Assembly: GCA_934615235.1 (NCBI GenBank)
Contig: CAKTTL010000089.1
Span: 1 to 11,665 of the forward strand
DNA: 11,665 nucleotides
Source: an uncultured Clostridia bacterium
GTDB lineage: Bacteria > Bacillota > Clostridia > Christensenellales > Aristaeellaceae
Direction: 5' to 3'
Below the pieces are notes generated by a model, which worked only from the letters and a program-made list of their open reading frames with translations, was not told where the DNA came from and did not search any database. Position numbers and translations under genes: made by a program. Shown in pieces: positions 1 through 6,538 of this stretch; position 1 is the stretch's first letter, and each line of letters starts with the position of its first letter.

Positions 1-1341
1 GAAATTGAACTGACGTGCGAAGCCCTCGGTGCGGAGCTTGAGGGCGTTTGCCGTTATGAAGGGCAGGCCGTGTTCGTCCCCGGCGCGCTGCCGGGCGAGA
101 CGCTGCGCGGCAAGGTCGTGCGCGCCGAAAAGCGCTACGCCTTCGCGCGGATTGAAGCGTTGCGCGAGCCGTCCCCCGAGCGGCGCGAAGCGCCCTGCAA
201 ACAGTATCCCCGCTGCGGGGGCTGCGCGGCGCTGCACATGCAATACGAAACCACGCTGCGCGCCAAGCGGCAAAAGGTGTACGACTGTCTGACGCGCATC
301 GGCGGGTTCGAAAGCCCCGCCGTGCGGGAGACGCTCGGGATGGATTCGCCCTGGCGCTATCGCAACAAGGGCGCGTTCCCCGTCGCGGGGGAGCGCGGGA
401 ACGTCAAAATCGGCTGTTTCGCGGCGCGCAGCCACGCGGTCGTCGACGCGCCGGACGGCTGCCTTTTGCAGACGGAGACGAGCGACGCGCTCGTGCGCGC
501 CGTGCGCGAATGGGCGAACGAATGCGGCGTCGCGCCGTACGACGAGGAGCGCCACGCGGGCCTTCTGCGCCATGTGATGACGCGCGAGGCCGCGGACGGG
601 ACGAGCATGCTCATTCTCGTCGTCAACGGGCGCAGCGTGCCGCAGCTGGAGAAGCTGGTTTCGCGGGCGCAGAGCGCCGCGCCGGGGCTGCGCTCGGTCA
701 TTCTCTCGGAAAACACGGCCCGCACGAACGTGATTCTCGGGCCGGTCAACCGCGCGGTCTGGGGCGAGAGCCATCTGACGGAAACGCTGTGCGGGTTTTC
801 GATGCGCGTTTCCGCGCCGTCGTTTTTCCAGGTGAACCGCGCGCAGGCGGAAAGGCTTTGCGAGAAGGCGGTCGAGTTCGCCGCGCTGACGGGGAAAGAG
901 CGCGTCTGGGATCTGTACTGCGGCTGCGGGACGATTACGCTGCCGCTCTCGCGCCATGCGCAGGCGGTGCTGGGCATCGAGATCGTGCCGGAGGCCGTTG
1001 AGGACGCGCGCGAGAACGCCGCGCGCAACGGCGTTTCCAACGCGCAGTTTGCCTGCGCCGCCGTGGAGGACGAAGCCGATACGCTCGTTCGCCGTCTCGC
1101 GCCGGACGTGGTCGTGCTCGACCCGCCGCGCAAGGGCGCGGAAGCCTCCGCGCTGGAGGCCGTCGCCCGCGCGAACCCGGAGCGCATCGTTTACGTCAGC
1201 TGCAACCCCGCCACGCTTGCGCGCGACGCAAAGCTGCTTGCGGAGAAAGGATATACGCTGCGCGAAGCCGTGCCGGTGGATATGTTCCCGTGGACGGCGC
1301 ATGTGGAGACAGTCGCGTGGCTTTCCCGCGAGGACGGATAA
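1..1341 (+). CDS. rlmD: 23S rRNA (uracil-C5)-methyltransferase, RlmD/RlmCD (TrmA/RumA) family, 5' end cut by window
   Basis: The reading frame is open from base 1, so the start lies upstream. The 446 visible residues against a family length of roughly 450-460 suggest only a few are missing. Visible residues 1-50 look like a TRAM RNA-binding domain (VFVPGALPGE at 24-33). An Fe-S cysteine set follows: C66, C72, C75 (CxxxxxCGGC) and probably C154. The Rossmann methyltransferase half carries the SAM motif DLYCGCGT near 304, the DPPRKG motif at 374-379, the catalytic cysteine in SCNP at 401, and the family-typical DMFPWTAHVE end. The family moves a methyl group from SAM to C5 of uridine in 23S rRNA; in Firmicutes one enzyme (RlmCD) often does both U747 and U1939, so the exact target is open. 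The next gene starts 24 nt downstream, suggesting co-transcription. The family call is firm; the RlmD versus RlmCD distinction is not. Confidence 0.95.
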   Translation, partial: EIELTCEALGAELEGVCRYEGQAVFVPGALPGETLRGKVVRAEKRYAFARIEALREPSPERREAPCKQYPRCGGCAALHMQYETTLRAKRQKVYDCLTRIGGFESPAVRETLGMDSPWRYRNKGAFPVAGERGNVKIGCFAARSHAVVDAPDGCLLQTETSDALVRAVREWANECGVAPYDEERHAGLLRHVMTREAADGTSMLILVVNGRSVPQLEKLVSRAQSAAPGLRSVILSENTARTNVILGPVNRAVWGESHLTETLCGFSMRVSAPSFFQVNRAQAERLCEKAVEFAALTGKERVWDLYCGCGTITLPLSRHAQAVLGIEIVPEAVEDARENAARNGVSNAQFACAAVEDEADTLVRRLAPDVVVLDPPRKGAEASALEAVARANPERIVYVSCNPATLARDAKLLAEKGYTLREAVPVDMFPWTAHVETVAWLSREDG

Positions 1342-1350
1342 AACGGAGGC

Positions 1351-1357
1351 AAGGAGG
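1351..1357 (+). promoter_or_regulatory. Ribosome binding site deciding a TTG start
   Basis: AAGGAGG lies 8 nt before the TTG codon at 1366. No ATG or GTG is comparably placed, so the strong Shine-Dalgarno match is what supports TTG as the real start of the diguanylate cyclase gene. Confidence 0.8.
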
Positions 1358-1365
1358 GCGAATCG

Positions 1366-2511
1366 TTGATCAATATCCCCGAGATCCTGGTCGCCAACTG
1401 CGGCGGCGCGGCGATGGTGATTTTGCTGTTTGTCTTTCGCGTGCGCGCGGGGAAAACGCTCCGTGCAGACGAAGCGCTGTACGACGGCATGCTGATCGTG
1501 ACGCTGCTGGCGCTGGCGGCGGAAACCGTCAGTTTCCTCATCGACGGGGGGCGCTTTCCCGGCTGCCGGTTTTTTGTGTACCTGACCAATACGGTCTGCA
1601 CCGCGGCGACGCTGTTCGTCGGCGTGGCGTGGTGTCTGTTCGTCGATTACAGGACGTACGGCAGCGCGAAGCGTTTAAAGAGAAAAAGCCTGTGGCTCGG
1701 TTTGGTGTTCGCGCTGTTTTTCGTGCTGCTGATCGTCAACCTGTTCGGCAACGGGATCGCCTTCAGCGTTTCGGCGGAGAACCGCTATGCCCGTGGTCCG
1801 GTGAACACGGCGGTGATCGCCGCGCTGTTCCTGCTTTTTATCGAAAGCATCGTCAACGTGCGGCTGGCGCGGCGCAGGAGGATTTTGAAGGTGTTCTTCC
1901 CCGTGTACTGCTTCGTCGTGCCCTGCATGATCGGCACGATTCTGCAGGGGCGCTTCTACGGCCTTGCGACCGGCTGGTTTTCTGTGGCGACGGCGTTTGT
2001 GTTCGTCAACCTTCAGCTGCAGAGCTACAGCTCCTTCGTCGACGAAATGACGGGGCTGTTTAACCGCAAGTATCTCAACAGCTGCCTGGACAGGATTTAC
2101 CGCTCGAAGGCGCGCGGCGCCTACGGCGTCATGCTGGACGCGAACAATTTCAAGCGGATCAACGACGAATACGGGCATCTCGTCGGCGACCGGGCGATTC
2201 AGGAGATCGGCGGAATCATCGCGCGGGCCGTGCCGGAAAACGCCGTCGCCATGCGGATTTCAGGCGACGAGTTTATCATTTTGTTCGAAGACGGCGCGCC
2301 GGACGCGCTGGAGGAGACGCAGCGGCGCATTGCGGAGGACATCCGCCGCTTCAACGAAACGACGGGCGAACCGTACCGGCTCTCGCTTTCGATGGGCGGC
2401 GCGGAATACGACGGCAAGAGCACCGAAGGCTTCCTCTCCGCGATGGACAAGGCGATGTACGCCGCGAAGAAGGAATATTATCAGACGCATGAAAAAGGAG
2501 ACGCAAAATGA
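1366..2511 (+). CDS. Membrane diguanylate cyclase with 7 TM helices and an SGDEF site
   Basis: This 381-residue protein starts at TTG, supported by AAGGAGG 8 nt upstream. About seven hydrophobic helices are visible (near 5-25, 41-60, 70-93, 108-128, 146-162, 175-194, 199-218), with no recognised periplasmic sensor domain between them. A cytoplasmic GGDEF domain follows from about 225: DEMTGLFNRKYL, the first metal-ligand Asp at 258 (LDANNFKRIND), GHLVGD, and the signature as SGDEF at 299-303. The family joins two GTP into cyclic di-GMP. Ser for the first Gly is a known tolerated variant, so activity is likely but not certain. The position of the inhibitory I-site (RxxD, five residues before the signature) reads PENA, so product inhibition by that site is not expected. 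No EAL or HD-GYP domain is present. It follows the rRNA methyltransferase gene by 24 nt and overlaps the next small gene by 4 nt. Confidence 0.9.
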   Translation: MINIPEILVANCGGAAMVILLFVFRVRAGKTLRADEALYDGMLIVTLLALAAETVSFLIDGGRFPGCRFFVYLTNTVCTAATLFVGVAWCLFVDYRTYGSAKRLKRKSLWLGLVFALFFVLLIVNLFGNGIAFSVSAENRYARGPVNTAVIAALFLLFIESIVNVRLARRRRILKVFFPVYCFVVPCMIGTILQGRFYGLATGWFSVATAFVFVNLQLQSYSSFVDEMTGLFNRKYLNSCLDRIYRSKARGAYGVMLDANNFKRINDEYGHLVGDRAIQEIGGIIARAVPENAVAMRISGDEFIILFEDGAPDALEETQRRIAEDIRRFNETTGEPYRLSLSMGGAEYDGKSTEGFLSAMDKAMYAAKKEYYQTHEKGDAK

Positions 2512-2735
2512 AAAAGACGATCATCGGCGGTTTTCTTTCCCTGATCGGCAGCATCTGGACGCTTGCGATTCTGATTGCGGCCGGCAACAACCTCGTTTCG
2601 AGCTGGACGACCCCGCCCGGGCGGCTGCTGGCTACCGTGGCCGAAATGGGGCTGACGTTCTGGTTCGTCATTGCCGTTGCGCTGACCGTTTTTGGCCTGC
2701 GCGTGCTGGCGGTGGAGCTTTTCAAAAAGGACTGA
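2508..2735 (+). CDS. Small two-helix membrane protein, unknown function
   Basis: This 75-residue protein has two hydrophobic helices, about 4-25 (IIGGFLSLIGSIWTLAILIA) and 44-69, joined by a short polar loop containing SSWTTPPGR and ending in a basic FKKD tail. The ATG sits in an ATGA overlap with the stop of the diguanylate cyclase gene, and AAAGGAG lies 7 nt upstream, so translation is probably coupled. I do not recognise the family. The coupling suggests that it could be a membrane partner of the cyclase, but this rests on position only. It is the last gene before the convergent terminator region. Confidence 0.7.
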   Translation: MKKTIIGGFLSLIGSIWTLAILIAAGNNLVSSWTTPPGRLLATVAEMGLTFWFVIAVALTVFGLRVLAVELFKKD

Positions 2736-2745
2736 GCGGCGGCAT

Positions 2746-2766
2746 AAAAAACGGCGCAAAGCGCCG
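2746..2766 (-). terminator. Rho-independent terminator of the minus-strand operon (distal hairpin)
   Basis: A perfect 6-bp GC stem (CGGCGC 2752-2757, GCGCCG 2761-2766) has loop AAA. Read on the minus strand it is followed directly by six U (A-run 2746-2751). On the plus strand no T-run follows, so this hairpin serves the minus strand. Confidence 0.75.
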
Positions 2767-2816
2767 AAAATAAAAAAGAACCGCACGGAACGTTTTCAGC
2801 ATGTTCCGCGCGGTTT
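2767..2816. terminator. Convergent terminator hairpin, strongest on the minus strand
   Basis: The two 13-nt arms 2779-2791 and 2803-2815 pair with one exception. The odd position is a G-U pair in minus-strand RNA but an A-C mismatch in plus-strand RNA. On the minus strand the stem runs into U-rich sequence (A-run 2772-2777, then AAAA 2767-2770). On the plus strand it is followed by a looser T-rich stretch to about 2830. It ends the minus operon just after the Dabb gene and may also stop the plus operon. Confidence 0.75.
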
Positions 2817-2828
2817 GCTTTATTTCTC

Positions 2829-3131
2829 TTATTCCTCGTAATCCAGGCAGAGCCGCACCTCGACGAACGGCCGCACCTTGCCGTCGGCGACGGCGACGTG
2901 CGCGGGGTGGGTCTTGTAGCCCTTGAGCGCCGCGGCGCTCTCGAACGTCGTATCGAGCATCATATCCGCCGTGGAGGAGGGGAGGCCTTCCGTGCGCACG
3001 GTTACGGCCGTCATGCCGGGGATCTGGCCGAGCAGCCCCTCGAGGCCCGCCTTCACGCCGGCTTTGACGCTCTGCTTTTCCGCGTCCGTCAGTTCGCTTT
3101 TCAGTTTCCACAAAATGATATGCCGTACCAT
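2829..3131 (-). CDS. Dabb-family (stress-responsive alpha/beta barrel) protein
   Basis: This is a 100-residue protein. The longer open frame upstream is not used: the Met at 3131 begins the typical MVRHIILWKLK opening and has GAGGTG 7 nt before it, while any earlier start would overlap the preceding gene. The Dabb hallmarks are the N-terminal strand with His4, and the GYKTHPAHVAVAD segment (near 71-83) followed by a last strand, RPFVEVRLCLDYEE. Dabb proteins are small dimeric ferredoxin-like barrels, some stress-induced and some with enzyme roles; the substrate here cannot be told. It is the last gene of the minus operon, starting 10 nt after the pentapeptide-repeat gene and ending just before two hairpin terminators. 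Confidence 0.88.
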   Translation of the reverse strand: MVRHIILWKLKSELTDAEKQSVKAGVKAGLEGLLGQIPGMTAVTVRTEGLPSSTADMMLDTTFESAAALKGYKTHPAHVAVADGKVRPFVEVRLCLDYEE

Positions 3132-3141
3132 TTCTTTCACC

Positions 3142-3717
3142 TCAATCAATTTGTATTCCCAGCCCGTCGAGCAGGCGCACCACTTCGGGGAACGAGAAGC
3201 GCGCCGCCTTGAGGCGGTTGGTCGCAAGGTCGATGGAATAGCCGGCCGCGCCGCGAAAATCCGCCTTTTGCAGGTTGCAGCCGGTGAACTGCGTGCCTGA
3301 GAGCCGGCAGTTTTTGAATTTCGCCTCGGCGAGCTGGCAGCCGTCGAACAGGCATTCGAGCAGCTCGCAGCCGGAGAAATCGAACCGCGAAAGCTTCATC
3401 TGCGCGAACGCGGCGTATTTGAGCACGCAGCCCTTCAGGCTGTCGATCGGGGCGGCGATGCCGCCGGGGGCGACGAGCTCCGCCCACTGCACGCCGACGA
3501 GCTGGCAGTTTGCAAATTCGCAGTGCTTCAGCTCCGTCCGCTCCGTTTGCGGCGTGAGCACGCGGCAGCCTTCGAACCGGCAGGAGCGGAACGCGCAGTC
3601 CGTCAGGCGCACGCTTTCGAACGTGCAGCCGGAAAACGCGCAGTCCGCAAATTCCACGCCGCGAATTTCATCGCCCGTAAAGCGCAGCCCTTCCAGCGTC
3701 TGCTCTTCGTAAATCAT
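3142..3717 (-). CDS. Pentapeptide-repeat protein
   Basis: This 191-residue protein is built of A(D/N)LxF-like pentapeptides with a central Phe or Leu every five residues (CAFSG CTFES VRLTD CAFRS CRFEG; later CELLE CLFDG CQLAE AKFKN CRLSG TQFTG CNLQK ADFRG), predicting a right-handed beta-helix. The repeats are broken near residues 53-95 by a non-repeat insert, then resume. The C-terminal stretch (YSIDLATNRLKAARFSFPEVVRLLDGLGI) ends the helix in a way I associate with a Firmicutes pentapeptide group. Qnr and MfpA proteins share the fold and shield DNA gyrase from quinolones, but the fold alone does not show resistance. The many Cys residues in repeat positions suggest a cytoplasmic, reduced setting, and no signal peptide is seen. 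The ATG lies in an ATGA overlap with the preceding secreted-protein gene. Confidence 0.88.
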   Translation of the reverse strand: MIYEEQTLEGLRFTGDEIRGVEFADCAFSGCTFESVRLTDCAFRSCRFEGCRVLTPQTERTELKHCEFANCQLVGVQWAELVAPGGIAAPIDSLKGCVLKYAAFAQMKLSRFDFSGCELLECLFDGCQLAEAKFKNCRLSGTQFTGCNLQKADFRGAAGYSIDLATNRLKAARFSFPEVVRLLDGLGIQID

Positions 3718-5252
3718 TGCGCCGCCTCGAGGCTCAGAAGCGTGACCGCCGGCAGCGCCACGTCCTTTACCTCGCCGTCCGTGCCGAGCATCGACATCGT
3801 GTAGCTTTCGCCCGTCACGCGGAAATACAGCTGCGCCGTTTCGCCCGCGGAGACGGTGACCTCGCCGCCGTCGAGCACGGCGAAGAGCTGCATCGCCGCG
3901 TCTCCATCCCGCGCGAAGCGGACGTACGTGCGCGTGCCGCTCGAGGAAATATCCTCGACCGTGCCGTCGTAGCAGACGATGCGGCCGGCGTAGCGGTCGC
4001 CCTTTTCGACGAGGTTCTTATACGAGAGCGATTCCGCCTGGTTTTTCAGATACGCGGCGTATGCGCCCTCCGCCCAGCAGCGGTTGAACTCGATGACGAA
4101 GCGCCGCTCGGGATAGCCCTTTTTCGACATGGCCAGCACGACCGTGCGCTTGCCGGTGAGACCGCGATCGAGCGTGAAGGAGAAATTGCCGCTCGAATCG
4201 CTGTGCGCGGTCTTGTTCGTATCGCCTTCGATGCACTGAATCTTGACGCTCGGCAGCGTTTTGCCGGAGAGGACGAGCTTGTCGTCGTACACGTCGCCGC
4301 TGAGGTAGGAGGTGAAGTTGACGGGCATCATGTTGTACTTGCATTTGAGCAGGCTCGTCAGCGAGCTGTCGGCGTAGCCGTCCTTTTCGGCGGTGACGAT
4401 CAGCTGCCAGTCGCCCTCGCCGGGCAGTTCGGCCGTCAGGCGGAACGCGCCGTCGGACCCGGCCGTCGCGGCGCCGCACAGGGTCGTGTTGCCGTCCGCA
4501 TCCACGACGGAGGCGGTAACGGTCGCCTTCTTTTCCGTTTTGCCCCGGAGCGTGAGCTTTTTCTGGTTCGTTTCCTCCGGCAGGCCGCCCGTGACCGTCA
4601 GCCCGACGGGGAGGAGATTCATTTTTTCCGCGTCCGGCGCGGGGAAGACGAACCCGGCGACGAAATTCCTAAACATCGTCTCGTCCGCGTCTTCGACTTT
4701 ATTCGCCGTGCGGAACTGCAGCGTAAGCCGCCTGCCGCCGCGCACGGTGAACGCCTGCAGCCCGCGCGCGACGATCGTATCGTCGTAACGCAAGGTGTAG
4801 TCCATCCAGAGGATGCGGCGCTGGCCGTCCCGGTTCGTCCATTCGGCGTTGGTAAAGCGGTAGCCCGTCAGCGCCCACGCGTCGCGGTCGAGAAAATCGG
4901 CGCGGATGGCGGCGCGCATTTCGTTGGTGTAGCGGTCGATGTCGTAATAGAGGACGGAATCGTCGTCCTCGGAGGAAAGCACGCGCAGGCTGTCTCCGTC
5001 GGAGGAGAAGGCGACTGCAAGCACGCCCTCGGAGAGCATGTTGTTGCGCGCGATCGCGGCGGATTCTTCCGAGAACCATTTCATGTTGTTTTCAACCGTA
5101 TCGGGCGTAACGACCGCCCAGCCGACGGGGAACGCGGCGGTGACGCCGGTTCCGGTCAGCTCGAAGGGAACGAAGGATACGGCCGCCAGCGCGCACGGCG
5201 CGGCGACGGCGCAGCAAAGCAGCAGGGCAAGCAAAATCAGCAGGCGTTTCAT
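3714..5252 (-). CDS. Secreted multidomain protein (PxGW-type N-domain, Ig-like repeats, shared C-terminal domain)
   Basis: This protein has 512 residues. The start at 5252 is chosen because GGGAGG lies 5 nt upstream and a signal peptide begins there (MKRLLILLALLLCCAVAAPCALA, cleavage near 23/24). No convincing lipobox, LPxTG or later TM helix is seen, so it is probably released or wall-associated. Residues 25-205 form an N-domain opening with FPVGWAVVTPD. Residues about 215-300 and 305-390 look like two Ig-like beta domains (KLTLRGKT...DGAFRLTAELPGEGDW; KLVLSGKT...SSGNFSFTLD). Residues about 398-512 resemble the end of the next-upstream gene product (YLKNQAESLSYKNL...YAGRIVCYDGTVEDI). No catalytic motif is recognised. 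The gene follows its paralogue by 14 nt and overlaps the pentapeptide gene by 4 nt. Confidence 0.8.
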   Translation of the reverse strand: MKRLLILLALLLCCAVAAPCALAAVSFVPFELTGTGVTAAFPVGWAVVTPDTVENNMKWFSEESAAIARNNMLSEGVLAVAFSSDGDSLRVLSSEDDDSVLYYDIDRYTNEMRAAIRADFLDRDAWALTGYRFTNAEWTNRDGQRRILWMDYTLRYDDTIVARGLQAFTVRGGRRLTLQFRTANKVEDADETMFRNFVAGFVFPAPDAEKMNLLPVGLTVTGGLPEETNQKKLTLRGKTEKKATVTASVVDADGNTTLCGAATAGSDGAFRLTAELPGEGDWQLIVTAEKDGYADSSLTSLLKCKYNMMPVNFTSYLSGDVYDDKLVLSGKTLPSVKIQCIEGDTNKTAHSDSSGNFSFTLDRGLTGKRTVVLAMSKKGYPERRFVIEFNRCWAEGAYAAYLKNQAESLSYKNLVEKGDRYAGRIVCYDGTVEDISSSGTRTYVRFARDGDAAMQLFAVLDGGEVTVSAGETAQLYFRVTGESYTMSMLGTDGEVKDVALPAVTLLSLEAAQ

Positions 5253-5266
5253 GGCGTCCTCCCGGG

Positions 5267-6523
5267 TTATTTCACGGTCTGACAGACGATTACGGGCGCG
5301 AGATCTTCCGCATCCGGCACGGGCAGCGCGTCGCCGCGCACGTCGCCGTAAACGGTGTAAATCGTGCCCTCGACGATGGTTTCGGCGGAGTTGAGCAGCA
5401 CCCAGACCGGATCCTTCCACACGCCGGTGCCGGGGTTGGCGGTATAGACCAGCGCGCAGGGGAGGCCGTTGAGGTCGCGCACCTCGGCGGCGCGGCCGCG
5501 GAAGGCGACGGCCTGATCCCGGTAGGCCGCGGGGTCCTTTGCAACCTTCGGGTAGATTTCATCGAGCGATTTGGCCGATTTGCGATAGGCCGCCGCGCGC
5601 GCTTCGCCCGTCAGCTCGCGGCGCAGCGCGATTTCCATGCGGCTTTCCGCGCGCCCCTCCGCGGCGGCGACGAGCGTGTATTCGTACGTCTTCGTCTGCT
5701 TCGTGCTGAGGTTATAGGTGTGGCGGCCGGTTTCGTCGGCCACGCCGCGCAGGGAGCCGGCGGCGGTGAGCAGCGTCAGCTCCGCGCCGGGCAGCGTTTC
5801 AATGGTCAGCGGATACGTATCCTCGATGGAAACGCCGGTAAAGCCCGGCAGAGAAAGCGGCGTGACGCGGCCGTCGTCGGCGATCGCCCCGGGCAGGACG
5901 AGCTTGTCCTCGCCCGCCTGCGCTGCCTGCGTCCCCACGCGCGCGCCGAGGAACGTCGTCCGCGCGAGCACCTCGCGATTGGCCGCGCGAAGCGCGTCAT
6001 AGGAAGCGTCCGCGCTCGAGGCGGTCAGGCAATAGAGCGCGCCCTGCCGCACCGAAACAAGCCAGGAAAAGCGCGCCTGCGCGCCGCCCGCCTGCAGCGT
6101 CCAGTCGAATGCCAGCCAGCCCGCGTTTTCCGCGTCCCAGCCGACGTTTTCATACGGCGCATGGTCGTAGCTGGCGAGGAAGGCCGCGCGCTGATCGTCC
6201 GTCATCCACGACGCGTCGTCCAGCGCGGCGGCTTCGTCCGTTTCCAGGCAGTTGAGCCGCGCCTGTACGCCGTCCGGCAGGAAAATTTCGAACACCGTGC
6301 CCGCCGCCGCCCAGTCGGCACGCAGCACGTCCGCGTCCGCGCCCAGACGGGCCAGCGTTTCGCCCGCCGCGTCCAGCGTTTCGGGGGAGAAAAGCTGCCA
6401 GCCCCCGGCAGGCTCCACGAACACGCCCGCCGCCGGGAAGCTGTAGCTCTCGCCCGCGGCCAGCGCGCCCGCGCCGCACAGCAGCGCAAGCGTCAGGCAT
6501 AGCGCAAGCAGTTTCTTTTTCAT
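5267..6523 (-). CDS. Secreted protein, probable diverged paralogue of the following gene product
   Basis: This 418-residue protein starts at 6523 with AAGGAG 5 nt upstream and a clear signal peptide (MKKKLLALCLTLALLCGAGALA, cleavage near 22-23). Residues 25-195 form an N-domain with a PAGGWQLFSPE segment. About 205-302 is a beta-rich Ig-like region. About 312-418 is a C-terminal domain (YRKSAKSLDEIYPKVAKDPAAYRDQAVAFRG split by me into the YxKxAxSL and Y..x.VxxxG parts) that lines up with the end of the following gene product. The C-domain pattern resembles an OB-like module seen at the end of many Firmicutes secreted proteins (Yk..c..i.Y..l.r.p..Y.G..v...G.V); that link is from memory. No enzyme motif or wall anchor is seen. 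It lies 15 nt after the TPR gene and 14 nt before its paralogue. Confidence 0.8.
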   Translation of the reverse strand: MKKKLLALCLTLALLCGAGALAAGESYSFPAAGVFVEPAGGWQLFSPETLDAAGETLARLGADADVLRADWAAAGTVFEIFLPDGVQARLNCLETDEAAALDDASWMTDDQRAAFLASYDHAPYENVGWDAENAGWLAFDWTLQAGGAQARFSWLVSVRQGALYCLTASSADASYDALRAANREVLARTTFLGARVGTQAAQAGEDKLVLPGAIADDGRVTPLSLPGFTGVSIEDTYPLTIETLPGAELTLLTAAGSLRGVADETGRHTYNLSTKQTKTYEYTLVAAAEGRAESRMEIALRRELTGEARAAAYRKSAKSLDEIYPKVAKDPAAYRDQAVAFRGRAAEVRDLNGLPCALVYTANPGTGVWKDPVWVLLNSAETIVEGTIYTVYGDVRGDALPVPDAEDLAPVIVCQTVK

Positions 6524-6538
6524 CGTCTCTCCTTTATT

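Noticed and set aside
3142..3717. Calling this gene a quinolone-resistance qnr gene
   Set aside because: Only the repeat fold is shared; sequence and context do not show resistance.
3717..5282. Long plus-strand open frame (521 residues) opposite the secreted-protein gene
   Set aside because: It is an antisense shadow caused by high GC. The product is Arg/Ala/Val/Asp-rich with no domain, while the minus strand has a signal peptide, a ribosome site and operon spacing.
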